Of a stretch of DNA of 64,000 bases, positions 11,132 through 22,899 are shown one piece after another. How positions within the stretch are numbered: position 1 is the first letter of the stretch; every line of letters begins with the position of its first letter. The notes under the pieces were generated by a model. It saw only the letters and a list, made by a program, of their open reading frames with translations. It was not told where the DNA came from and made no database searches. Origin of the DNA: Zeugodacus cucurbitae (lineage: Eukaryota; Arthropoda; Insecta; Diptera; Tephritidae); NCBI RefSeq assembly GCF_028554725.1, contig NC_071670.1, positions 59,143,501 to 59,207,500 of the forward strand. Direction: 5' to 3'. Position numbers and translations under genes: made by a program.

Positions 11132-11492
11132 TGTAAAAAAATATAAAGAATTTTTTGCAATTCGAACTAAAACGCTAGTTTTGAATTAATTTATATTAAT
11201 TTATTATTTTAATTTAAATTAATTAACAATTAGTTCTGAGAATTAAAAAATTTACTTTACACTCTACCCTCTAATGCGATAATGCCGATCTGTTAGCAAC
11301 GGCTCCCGCTTTTGCCTATTTATTCCTTCTTTGCTAACTGATCTTCTGATTGCCCCCGTTTCTCCAAATCGACCAATCAAAATTCGCCACGATAGCAATA
11401 AGCGCGTATGTAATTAGGACATACGTAAGTAATTAGGAAAAAACGTAACTAATTAGGATTACGTTAATGATGCTGCCATATCGTTCGTAACA
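11132..11492 (-). repeat. 5' LTR of the BEL element
   Basis: 361 bp, TG...CA ended, placed 5' of gag in coding sense. Transcription of the element should start here, running leftwards. It is followed on the right by the TSD copy GTACA. Confidence 0.92.
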
Positions 11493-11497
11493 GTACA

Positions 11498-13860
11498 AAT
11501 AAAGCACTTTATTAAATTATGGAAACCATAAACTTTGATATATTTTGAAATGCAGTTGTCCCCAATTTCATAAAGTTAAAATGAAAAAAATTACAAAGTA
11601 AAAATATGTAGAAGAACAAGAAAAACTTCTGAAAGGTAATATACAAGTCTGCAACTGCAATTCGAAATGACTTCTGAAAGTCTGTAAATTAGAGAAATTT
11701 AGAAATGAATTGCCAGCTATTGAAATAAATCAGAAAAATATTATAAAATGTGTACCAAATAAATTTGAATGTTTTAACTGGTATATAATACAGCAATTCG
11801 ATCAAAAGTACAACAAAATTTAGTGAATATCAAAATTACATATTTTATACATCTCAGCTAGAAATAAATATAATTTCTACGCTATTTCTGTGTCAAATAT
11901 TATTTTTTGTTTAGCTACATATTTTTAAACTTTTTCATACAAAAGACTTAAACTTTTTGAATCACCCCTTTTTATTTGAGCCATTTCGAACGACATATGG
12001 ATGTCTATGCTTGCTATAAATGAACTATAAGCTATACTTTAAATGATTTTTGGAGCACAACGTCACGCTTCATTCCATCCACACACATATTTAAATTTGA
12101 GTTTTATTGTATTATTTTGAGTAAATATTTAAATGAATATAGTGAATATGTATATTATATTATACCGAATATGAATCATATATTTGCAGGAAATATAACG
12201 CAAATGTACACTTAAGCATAACAACATGTATACATATTTATACAATAACTGGCGATTTACTTTATAAAAACGTAGTCTCTGCGGTGTTTGCTAATTTCCT
12301 CAAATTATTAAAGCTCAATTTGCTAATGGCTAAATAAAAGTTTTAATAGTTTAGCAATCAAATTAGATTAGTGAATTAATTGAAATTTTAAATATAATTT
12401 CATATTTCCTATTTTGCTGGAGAGCTCGTGTGGGAATTTTATTAAAGGACGTAAAATATTGAAATCTTGGAATTTCACGAATAAATTCAGGTAAGTGTAC
12501 TGTTGTTCTATAAAATATTACGGGAGTTCTACAACATTTTATATAAGAACAGATAGACGGATAAAGACATTAGTAAACATTGATATAATTTTGTGTACAA
12601 GGTCTCCTCTTGGTACCTCTGCTTATAAAACATGATCAAATTTATTACTAATAAAATTTTGTATTAAATTTATTACATATAATATATCCGAACTGAAATT
12701 CCTGTTATGTAAATTGAATAAATTTGCCACAAACATGCGCTAATTGTAGCTGTCTCCAGCAACAATGCGAAGCCATTAAAAAGTATTTCTATTGGTGTAC
12801 GTGTATACATTGTTGAAAATTTAAAGTTGTACTTCAAACAGAACATTTTAGAATTAGAATTTAGAATAGCTAAACACTATGAATATTAATTGCTTAATTG
12901 TGTCTAGTACATATATTAAACAATTGCAGTTGCTATTACCTTAATCTTAGCAATAAATACGAATATATACTCGTATATATAGGCACGTAATTTTTTAGCA
13001 AGAAAATGTTTATATACATACTTACAAACATTTAACGTGACTATCGTGAGAGCATTTGTGAAAAATAATTACTTTTAATTCCACCTAGAAGTGGGTGAAA
13101 AGAATTGTTTGTAAAGTCAGAAACGTATGCGTTATTATATGCAAATATTCTCGTGTTTGAAAAACAATTAAAATCATTTTTAGTATGCCTATAAATGAAA
13201 TTAATTAAAAAATCTGAGATTAAGTTCAAGATTAGTTGAGTGAGAAGTGAATAAATTTCTTAATAAATAAATATGACACACAAATTTACTTAATATTTTG
13301 TGTAAATTGAATAAATTTGAGCAAGAAGAAAGCGAAGTGAGGCATGCTAATTTTGCTTTTTTTGTAAAAATGATTAGTACGATGATCAGTTGTCAATTTA
13401 TCAGTGAATTAATGTTATTAAACGCTTGGGCATATAAGGGCAATTTATTATTATATATGTATTTGTAAACAGGGGATATTTATAGAGCTTTAATTATTAA
13501 ATCAAACAATTTCTTTCTATGTAAATTGAAATACTACGTCATGAAAATATTAATGCTGGGAATTAAAGGAAGTTGACACCTAACTAACGATACGTTAGAA
13601 AATTTAGTTGAAAGCAGAATCACGTTTAGATTAGAAAATTTTGTTGTTTGATTTTCACATTTTTGGTGCATCATTCTAGCTTGAAATAAAGATAATTAAC
13701 ATTAAATAACTCTGAAACTGTTGGTTGACAAAAAATAGAGAATATATAACAACCAAATTGACAGTAAATTCGGGTTTGCTGCTTAAGTCTTTTGATTCTG
13801 ATTAAAGTAGTCACAAATGTACATAATATAAAGCAAGAAAGTAAGTGCTTAGGTGTAATC
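11498..13860. other. intronic non-coding DNA
   Basis: AT-rich furrowed intron sequence without coding frames or recognisable element ends. Short frames here are accidental. Confidence 0.55.
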
Positions 13861-13863
13861 GAA

Positions 13864-15026
13864 TATTTTATACTCTCGCAATTGATTTATTAAATTTGAT
13901 TACGAGAACACACAATTTGACTCACAAATTGTCATAAAGCCCACCAGAATCATTAAGTATGGTATGTGGGGGCTGAAGTAATAATGCACCAATTTCACTA
14001 ATTTATACCAACAAGCTACATTATATCCAAGAAAATACGTTCACTTAATTTTGCTAAGATATCTCACATACTTCGTCAAATAAGTAACCCGAAATTCACA
14101 TTTTAAATTTCCCCCCCTGAGAATATCAATTTATATCAATCGTAAACTTGACTTTTCAACATGGTTGAAACACCAAATGTTTTTTTTCAACATTTTCAAC
14201 GTTTCGGCAAAAGAAATTTCGCACAATCTCTATGTTCAATATATTTATCAATTTAAAATAAGAATTTCCGGGTACTAATGTGATGCTTACTAACCAAGAT
14301 ATGCGATATAAAGCCAACCCTGTTTTTGAAACCCTATAACTAGGTATATGATAGCAGGGGAAGTTATGACCCGATTTTAAAATTTTTTGGTATAGAGACA
14401 CACCATTAAAAGGAAATGATTGTCTCTGAATTACATTAAGATATCTGAGAGATTTATCGATACTTTCTGTAAAAAAAATGACCCTTACGCGCTGAGTTCT
14501 GCATGTTCGATATCCGGTATCTTGGAAAATTATAGTCCGATTTCGAGAATTTTTCTGAATTGAATTGATGCCACACCTGAATGTAGTATTTGTATAAAGT
14601 TTAATACCGCAATATTCATTGATTCCTGATGTATATATTTGAAAGTGATTAGATCAAATTGAATTCAAAATTATATTATATGGGAAGTAAGCGTGGTTAT
14701 AAACCGATTTCGCTCATTTTGCATCGGTAATAACAGGATGTCAAAAAAATAGTGTGTACCGAATTTTATTGAAATCGATCGAATAGCTTCTGAGATCGAA
14801 TAGTTTTTGAAATAATATTTTGATCCAAAAATGGGCGATTATACTGAAGTTATCCGTTGATAACAGACATCCAAACATACATACACCCGGATTTCAACAC
14901 GTCTCGTTATTCTGATCTGATTGATATATACAATCCTATATCTAACTCATTTAGTTTTAGTACTTACGTTATGTAAACAAAACTGTAATACTTTCTTTGC
15001 AACATTTTGGGAGAGCTTTATTATAC
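13864..15026. repeat. dispersed 1.15-kb repeat with inverted ends
   Basis: The left end TTTTATACTCTCGCAA (from 13867) is matched, inverted and diverged, by GCAACATTTTGGGAGAGC near 15000-15016. The 3' part contains phrases such as GGATTTCAACACGTCTCG and TATATCTAACTCATTTAG. I recall these as part of a repeat scattered through dipteran genomes. It is probably a non-autonomous element. There is no coding capacity, and no target-site duplication was fixed. Confidence 0.5.
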
Positions 15027-16971
15027 TACTACTACTATACTAGGCTTACATATTAAAAAAATAATGTCACTACAGAAACGATAAGAAAATTGAACAATTA
15101 AATTACCACTTAAGCATTAATATAATATAATATTATGCCAGCCAATACACCATATCTATTAACGCAACAAAGTCGTTGAACGCACTTTAATTAAGGAATG
15201 ACAGTTCATTATACACCATCATTAAACATGATAAGTTTAATTGCTTATAAATATATGCCTTCGCATGCATGCAATATTTCTAATTAAATATATTTTTATT
15301 ACAAAATGCAATCACATAATTACAGTTGAGAGAAAAGTGAAGGCACACAATTTAGGCAAAAATAATAATTATAATAAAAAAAACGCCGGCAAAAAAAATA
15401 TATATATATATATATTATATATAAACTGTATATTACGAACATGCAATATTTCTTTCGATTTGGCTTTCATATTACACATTTCAGTGGCTCCGTGGCTGAG
15501 GTTATTGCAAATTTTAATTCGCTCTTTCGCCTGCAGCGGCACTTCAACCTTAAAAACAGCAAAGGCGCTAGCCGAAAAAGAAAAAGAGGGCCAAACGGTT
15601 ATTAAAAGAAAAACACGCGAAATAATAATTATGTCATTTTCTAACTGAAAAGCGAAAGAAATACATACATATGTATATATAAAACTTATGCAATATTTGT
15701 GGCGGTTTAAAGAAAAAAAAGAGCCGTAAATGAAATAAATATGTAGCAGCGTGCTTCATGAGCTTATGCGCTTATGTAAATAGCGTAGCAGCGCCGGCAA
15801 AGGTTAATCCACCGGAGGGAATGCGTGTAATACGGGGCGTTAATATAGCCACCAACAGCGCGTCTGCTGCTACTGTAATGCAGACATGAGTATACACATA
15901 TACAGCAACAATTTTACTCGCCCACATGCACTGTTATAGACACTTAAGTGCTCACAATTGAATTTTGTTTACATATTTGACGTCTTTGTTAGACGCAATT
16001 TGCTGAAGCGCGCATGCGTAGCGCACATTGTCATAGCGCTCGCGTTGCTGCGCCGCCAACAGCTGTTTCGTCTACTTCGGCTTTAGCTTTGTTTACGCAT
16101 TCGCAATGTTTTTCCGCCTAGTTACACTTTCTTTCACCTTTCGCGCCTTTTGTTTACCACATGCTTGCATACATACATAAGTAATTTGTAATTATAAAGC
16201 TCACATTCATATGTAGTTAGATATATATTTAATATGCTCTTAAGTTGCATACATATCATTTTTGGGCAGCACCTACCTAATCTGTTTCACTAATTTTAAT
16301 TGCACCTTACGAGGAGTTAATTGTGCGCATAAATGTTGTGCTCATCAAGTGCATACTCGAGCACTCGGCGGTGCGCATGCGCCAAATGCAAAAGTGAAAC
16401 AATAAGACTTAGGCATATTCATATGTTTTCTCTTTCTTTGCCTTTGCTTTTGCTTTTGTCCCTTTTTTGCAACTGCTGTAAAATTGCTTAGCGGAAAAGT
16501 ATGCATATTGGTATTATGTTCATAATTAGGAGGATGCTTTAATGATTATTTTTTGATGATGAAAAATATTAAGTTGGGTCAAGGCTATGCTGAAATTCGA
16601 AAGGGAAATTTAAATTTAATTTTTTAAAACATATACTATATTTCTTTCACACTCAGATGACATACGATTCCAGCTAAATTTATTATGACCCTTTGTAAAA
16701 AATGAGATGAAACCCTGCTTGGACCGTCAATATACTAAAACAATCTCAAAAGAAGCTCAATATCAGAATATTGTATCCGAATATTTTATATATTATTGAA
16801 GTAAAGAGAAATAATAATAATACAAAATAAGCTCCATAGCAGCTAAGCAAGTTGCTGTTTAGATCTCGCTAAGTATTTGTATTTAGTCGAGCTGTTCCTC
16901 TAATTTTGGTATATATTTTGTCATTATTATTGAACGACGACTTTAAACCATCGGGTAACACTAATGGGCTA
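15027..16971. other. intronic non-coding DNA with a TA microsatellite
   Basis: A TA-rich run lies near 15398-15424. A GC-richer stretch at 15780-16150 contains several GCGCATGCG-like words. I see no convincing gene; the 135-residue frame at 15241-15648 is Lys/Ile/Asn-rich and low in complexity. Confidence 0.5.
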
Positions 16972-16975
16972 TTAA

Positions 16976-17060
16976 GGGGACCATACCCCAATCTCGGTTT
17001 CAAAAAATCGATTTTTTTAAATTTAATTCGAACCTATAACTATTCATGTGAAAATTTCAA
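16976..17060. mobile_element. one end of a piggyBac-like MITE (tentative)
   Basis: TTAA at 16972-16975 is followed by GGGGACCATACCCC, which resembles the inverted right end (GGGGATCATCCCATG) of the TTAA-flanked element at 39859-40266. No matching right end was found, so it is truncated or a chance match. Confidence 0.3.
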
Positions 17061-20000
17061 AAAATCTTGAAGATATAGCTGATTTATGGTGGAAGCCCCT
17101 GTCCCTTCATGGGTTCCCTTTCAGCATTTTTCGTGAGACCAACGGGCCGAAGAAAATGATGAAACGGAAGGAATTTTATATGACTATGGCATAGCTGACT
17201 GAACGTAGGTAGGTTTTATACCCAAGAATTTGCTTCTCAAAACTTTAAACGCGTTTTTCTCGGAACAGTGTTTTTACGACTGGCAGTGAGGATACTCAGA
17301 ACCTATTAATCCAATCGGTTCCAAATTTTAATACGTTATTTTATACATATATAGCCATGGTATGAACTAGGATAAATCAAATCGGTGAAGATCTTCTTTA
17401 CTTTCCAACTTGATTTGTGGCTGAAAAATGGAGATTTTCAAAGGTGCGCCATTTTGTTAATTCTAATTCTCTAGTTCATACCACAGCCAAACATGTAAAA
17501 CATGTCTTATCCCGTTGGAATTTTTGGTTTCAGATAATTTTCAAAAAATTTTGTAAATGTTTTTTCTTCTTTTTTAAGTCTTCAAATAAATGTATGCTAC
17601 AACCCTAAAAAATAATTTATGTTCATTTACCAGCCCATTGAAAATCGTCAAAATTTGAAGAAGTCTAAAAAAGAAGTCTATCGGAGAGTCTTATACGTCA
17701 GTATTTCTGTAAGTCCAGCCCAGGTCTTTTGAAATAAAATATACATCTCCAATTACATTCCGCATCATTCACATAGCGGCCACAATTTAATTGTATGTTC
17801 TATTGAAAATATTTTCTAAAATATTTTACGACCATAAAACCAAATCATATTATCTTATCGCCATACTCCGTCTTTGTACTGCGAATTAATAGAGTCTTAG
17901 AACTTTAAAAAACCTTAAAGCTAAGTGTAAACAATTCAAGCAAGGATAAGAATTTTTCATACTCTCTCTAAAGGAAAAAAAGTTCAGCTAAAATTTAACC
18001 ATTTATCGAAATCCGCTGATTTTACTGGGTTGCAATATTCTTCCTAATAGCATTTTCACACAGGAGTTAATTGATCAATAAACCGGCCTTTGGTCGATTA
18101 AAGCGCTGATTTAGATCGGCTTACTATACAAAAGAAAAATCTTATTCTACTGCATTAATTTTTAATCGAATACAAATCGAGTTGAAACTAGAATGCAAAT
18201 CTGCAGGTTGTTGTCTGCGCTCTGTTTATCTGTTTATTGATTAAATAGCAATCAGCTGATAAAACTTACCAATTTATTCTAAGCAACAAAAACAAAAATG
18301 AAGAACAGCTCATCGTTAATCGAGTAGCCTGCTGTATTGAAAACTGTAAAACTATTTTATAAAATAACATAATGGGGATATTAAAAATCGATTGATTTCC
18401 GTCTCTCACCTTTTCATTCTTCAAAGTATTAAATCATTCTTAGTTTAACCAAAATTCGACAATTTCTAAGAAAACTCAGCGTATGTATATACTCTTATAG
18501 AAAAATAGTTCAAGATAAAAACAGTACAACAAAAAGAAAGTCCGAGCATCGGCCATAAGCCAACTCAACTGGCTAACGAATGTGATAAAATTTTGTAAGT
18601 TAATAACTGTTTGTGCATAACATCTTGTTACGAATGTGATTACCTTGTAGTAAAAATATATTGACTATGCATACAAATGTGTTGAACCGGCACGAGTTGC
18701 AGAGAATGCATAGCTGGAGTTAGCCAGTGTTGTGACTGAAAGGTGGATATACATGTATATATCATACAAATGACTGAATGTATTGTTGACAAGCGAGGTT
18801 ACCGGGAACCACTTGTTGTAGAAACTAGAAAATTTAATGGATTTTATATTTATATAAAATTTATTTTAAATTGTATCCATATTTTGAATTTAACTGACTG
18901 TTATATAAAGAAAATAATGAAAAATGATTCGTAACATAAGTTGCAAGCGAACTCGTTCCCTTAATAAATATAAAAATATCTCATGTGTTTTATGAAGTAG
19001 TCTTATAAAAGAACCTATATTTATTTTTTTTATAAAATTGGCTTTAAGTAAATAACCTGTTGACTGTTGCTTACTGATAAATAAGGAATAATTAAAAAAT
19101 GCTGGTCGCCACACAATTTTTGTTCCAGAATTCACTTATTTTTTCAGTATTTACTCCACTGCATAGCACCGTAAACCAAAATTTTTATATTAACCTCAAA
19201 TTTTCTCCATTATCTCACCCTAATTAAATTGCTTACTGTCTCCGAAAACCTATTTCGACCACCATCAATACGCGCCAGGCCATTATCTCGCCTGTCTATT
19301 TCGCGAACTGAATACAGAAATCGCCAAAGTAGTTAACGCGTTATCCATTGATACCCGAACTAATTAACGAAACAACTTGCTAACCAACTAAATAACACAT
19401 AAACACTTATATATAACTGTATGCATATATATTCACTTATGTATAAATATATGTACTTCTAGCGTCACTTATGCATACATAAATAAATGTATGAGCACAT
19501 CGAACGTTGCCTGATTATAAATCGTGACACAATTCAGCCGGCAATTTGGAGCGACGGGCGCTCAGCGCCTTTCCTTATTTGCACGGGTATGTGCCACTTG
19601 TGTACACTTGTCTATAATATATGCATATAAGTAGACTCGTATTATATTATATTACATATATAGGCACGTCTGGGCGCATGCGCACTGAGCATAATGCAAT
19701 GGCACATAAAAATCTAACATTAAATATGCACTTTACACCCATATGTTGTTGGTTTTAAGCTTCTACCTATTTTAACAAGTGATATTACGAATATATAGAA
19801 AATTATGTTTTAAAATATATATATATAATAAGTGGTAACCCTAGACAAGTGGCACTAATTTCTCAGCAACATTTAGGCGTGAAAAATCAATTTATCGCAT
19901 TGGAGTAAAAACGAGTAGACACACAGTGCTAAATCCTCTTTTTGGAAATAAACTAAAAAATGTTTTTTTGGTTAGAATGTTGTTCAGCAGCTTTAGTTTA

Positions 20001-20085
20001 CCTTTATTGGAAGAAACAATTCATCAGCCTTCCACAACGACATATTCCGATCCCTTCGACAATACCAGGCTGATAGAGACTAAGC
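17061..20085. other. intronic non-coding DNA
   Basis: AT-rich intron, no recognised features. Frames of 60-85 residues here have no coding character. Confidence 0.5.
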
Positions 20086-20087
20086 TT

Positions 20088-20420
20088 AATACGAGGGCTG
20101 CTATATATATTTCTGGCCTAGGCAACACTAAGTGTTGCCAGGTGCAATCTGACATTTCCATTGGAAAGTTTGACATTGTTTAGCATAACATCACTCAGAA
20201 CGTTTTGTCATTTGGTGACATAGACCCTGCTGTTGCGGAAACTACGTTGCCTGACTAGGCCTCATGTGAACTTGGCGAGCGCTGCGCCATTGCTAAGACT
20301 TCTGCCGTCGTAAGGTCCATCTTGGTATATCGAAAGAGGTTTAGTCACACTCATTAAAGATCGTCTTTCATAAATTGAAGAGGTTTGACTTGTTGTTCAA
20401 TTGGATAACACTCGATAAGG
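20088..20420 (+). mobile_element. possible Tc1/mariner-type remnant
   Basis: It begins TACGAGGGCTGCTATATATA, a start typical of mariner-type terminal repeats as I remember them. A GC-richer broken reading region follows (ATAGACCCTGCTGTTGCGGA and onward). There is no intact frame and no right terminus was identified. Confidence 0.35.
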
Positions 20421-20981
20421 TTTGAAAATCTTATGGGATGCCAGTTTTCAAATTTGTTTGAAAGAAAACGAGTTGGAAACAGTACCACAATTCAGTCTTC
20501 TTAATTAATTCCTTAATTTATTTTCCAAGTAAATTAATTGGAATCGATATTTACAAAATTGAACGAATCGAAAACTGTAAGAAGAGCCGAAATGCAACCC
20601 TGTGTGAGATCATATTCGAATATAATATCGAAGATATCCTTCTTAACGAATATTTAACTATTTTGAAATTTCTTCTTCATATTAGTGTGACCGTAATGCA
20701 TTATATAGATCTATAATTTATATATTCCATATATCATCAAAGACTTTTGAACATATCCGAGCGTATATATGCTCCCCATTGAACTCATACAATGTCTTTA
20801 TCACTTTCCCAGGCACTGAACCGTGTTAGGCACCATCAAGTAATTTCAATAAAAACAACCAACCCACATTAACATAACTAATTACAACAACAACAACAAA
20901 AAATGCAAATAACATGAAAACCGCTAATTACAGTTTGAAATTAACCGCCATGCATAGGAGTACACTTCCGTAATTTCACTT

Positions 20982-21260
20982 TCATTGCATTGTTTTCCGA
21001 TAGTTGTGCCGATTGACTTGCGCATTAGCTTGTTTAAATAAATCGACGATTTCCCTTTCAACCAAATGAACTTCCGCGCCGATATGAAGTCGTAAAGGAA
21101 ACATTGACAACATTTGCTTAATGGCGGCCACTTTTTTCTGAATATTACTGGAACTTTGTAAGAGCCAAGCATTGGATGGGTGATTGATTGATAGCAGAGC
21201 GAATGGGCTGCAGAAGCACAAGCTTCGCAAACGAACGCTGAAACTCTGGTTGGCCAGCAT
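20982..21260 (-). CDS. possible small gene or exon, 92 residues, unknown
   Basis: An ATG at 21260 opens a frame ending TGA. The C-terminal two-thirds (IQKKVAAIKQMLSMFPLRL, then EVHLVEREIVDLFKQANAQ) has a helical, charged, protein-like composition and mixed third-position bases, unlike the AT-rich surroundings. An overlapping second minus frame (20924-21265) is also open but looks less natural. The N-terminal third may be non-coding, with the true start at a splice acceptor. I do not recognise the family. It could be a small gene nested in the furrowed intron, in the same orientation, or a gene fragment. Confidence 0.3.
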   Translation of the reverse strand: MLANQSFSVRLRSLCFCSPFALLSINHPSNAWLLQSSSNIQKKVAAIKQMLSMFPLRLHIGAEVHLVEREIVDLFKQANAQVNRHNYRKTMQ

Positions 21261-21268
21261 TGCACTAT

Positions 21269-22545
21269 TTGTTTAATAAATGCATGATTACCTGATTACT
21301 TATCGGCTGGTTTATTGCTACAATTTGAGCTCAAAACTCCACAATTTAAAGCACAAAATATTCGCATGCCGTTGCGTTAGCTGCGTCCGTTGGCTACGTA
21401 AGCCTACGTTTTTCATTTCTTGGGAAATTCACTGGACGCCACCATCAACGGACGACTCGTCGTCGTAAGTGTTCAACATTCACTCGTCTGTCCCACAATT
21501 GCCGTCATCCGGCCACACGTTTGCCTATGCGGTCGCCTGCCTTCGCATCTGGTCACGTTGATGTGTTGCTGTTTTTATTGTTGTTGTGTTTGGGTTTAAA
21601 CGCGGTCGGCGCAGTGCAAGACAACGTCACATAATATGTCACATGTCGGTTATTTATTGTTATTAACTGTGGTTCACAACAGCAAAAATAAAAGCAACAA
21701 CTCTACGACGCTCGTTTCGTCAGCAATTTGTTTTGAAAGTGAAAAGCGCACAAGAAACGAGCGCGTAGTACAAGCTGGCAGTAAATTACAAATGAAAAAC
21801 TAAGAAATTATAAATTTTAATCGTGCTGGTTAATTAAAAGCGCCCCTCTACCCAACACCATATGGTTGCCACTAGACTTGAACGATTGCGGTTGTGGGAC
21901 GGTTTGTGATACATTTAAACTTAGCTTATGACCAAGCTCATACCAAATATTCATACTTAAGATCGAGAAATTCAGTTTTCTTTTCGGATTGCCTCAAAAA
22001 TTATGTTTTAGATACGGAAAATCGTCTGAGAGCATGTTACATGCAAGAGTAGAGGTGGTTTGGTGACCGTAGTTTTCTTATTGTAAAACCATTTTCTCAG
22101 AGAACTATATTTTGTGGACCCAATTTCAAAATTTCAAATCTACAGATTACTCTCTTTAAGATCGTAGATCCGACTTGGGGTTTTGAACCATTTTATCACT
22201 GATCTTTAAACAAAAAAACAATTCTAGAGCCTTATTTGAAGACCTCCGGATCTCTTCTGCAATATTCTTTTGGACATATTAAAAAAAATTATTGGGACTG
22301 AACAAGCCCGAGCTGTGAGATTCATAATTGGCACTCGTGTAACGGTGACATGATTATTCAGGTTTCATCAAAGGTCTAATTAGGTTACCAGCTTTTCAAT
22401 AAAGTATTCGAAATTTGGTTCATCCTGTTAAGATCTGTTTTAAATTCATTCTATAGGGCTTAGATTTTAATTAGTGCAGTCTATCTAACAAAGTTGAAGC
22501 GGTTCGTGGTCCACTTGCGCTGTCGCTTTGAAAGGCTCATCTCGC
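21269..22545. other. intronic non-coding DNA
   Basis: Mixed composition, GC-richer at 21370-21640. No supported coding region. Confidence 0.5.
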
Positions 22546-22549
22546 CGCA

Positions 22550-22895
22550 ATCATTATTGTGATTACTGGTCCCTCTCCAATAGGCACACATGCAGTGAGA
22601 TTAGGGATCAAGCCAGACGCTAGTTGCCAAAGCTGCTTAGAAGAAGGCGAAGAGGAATCATCCAAGCTCTTTCTCCTTCGATGTTCAGCATTTGCTTGAC
22701 TAAGCTTAAAATACTGCGGTAGTCACACCTTCGGGGAACCAACCGACTTTATAATACAGTCAAAGCGCTTTGTCGAATCATAAGGGTCTTAGCGATGCGT
22801 CAGGAGTATTTGGGTGTCGAAAAGTACAGTCGAAGCTGTCTAAGTTAGACTCTCAGCAGTTGTGGCCATTTAGCCCTTGACCTAACCTATCCTAC
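22550..22895 (+). mobile_element. 3' end of an RNase H-type LINE, plus strand, degraded
   Basis: The plus-strand translation carries HAVRLGIKPDASCQSCLEEG and EEESSKLFLLRCSAFA, followed by a stop and LSLKYCGSHTFGEPTDF. This is the same CxxC...C C-terminal block as the copy at 155-700, with an in-frame stop. The 3' UTR ends in CCTAACCTA at 22881-22889. Confidence 0.6.
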
Positions 22896-22899
22896 ATAT

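Larger units (their letters stand above)
5069..11492 (-). mobile_element. full-length BEL/Pao LTR retrotransposon
   Basis: A complete element with 361-bp LTRs at 5069-5429 and 11132-11492, both running TGTAAA...GTAACA on the plus strand and identical as far as I can read. Both flanks carry the 5-bp target-site duplication GTACA (5064-5068 and 11493-11497). One open gag-pol frame lies between them. A purine tract (CCGGGGGGGAG in coding sense) directly precedes the 3' LTR. Identical LTRs and an unbroken frame indicate a very recent insertion. It sits in the furrowed intron in the same orientation as furrowed and next to the old LINE at 3.5-5.0 kb. No env-like frame is present, which is usual for most BEL elements. 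Confidence 0.95.

Noticed and set aside
15241..15648. 135-residue plus-strand open frame
   Set aside because: Low-complexity Lys/Asn/Ile-rich sequence across a TA microsatellite; not protein-like.
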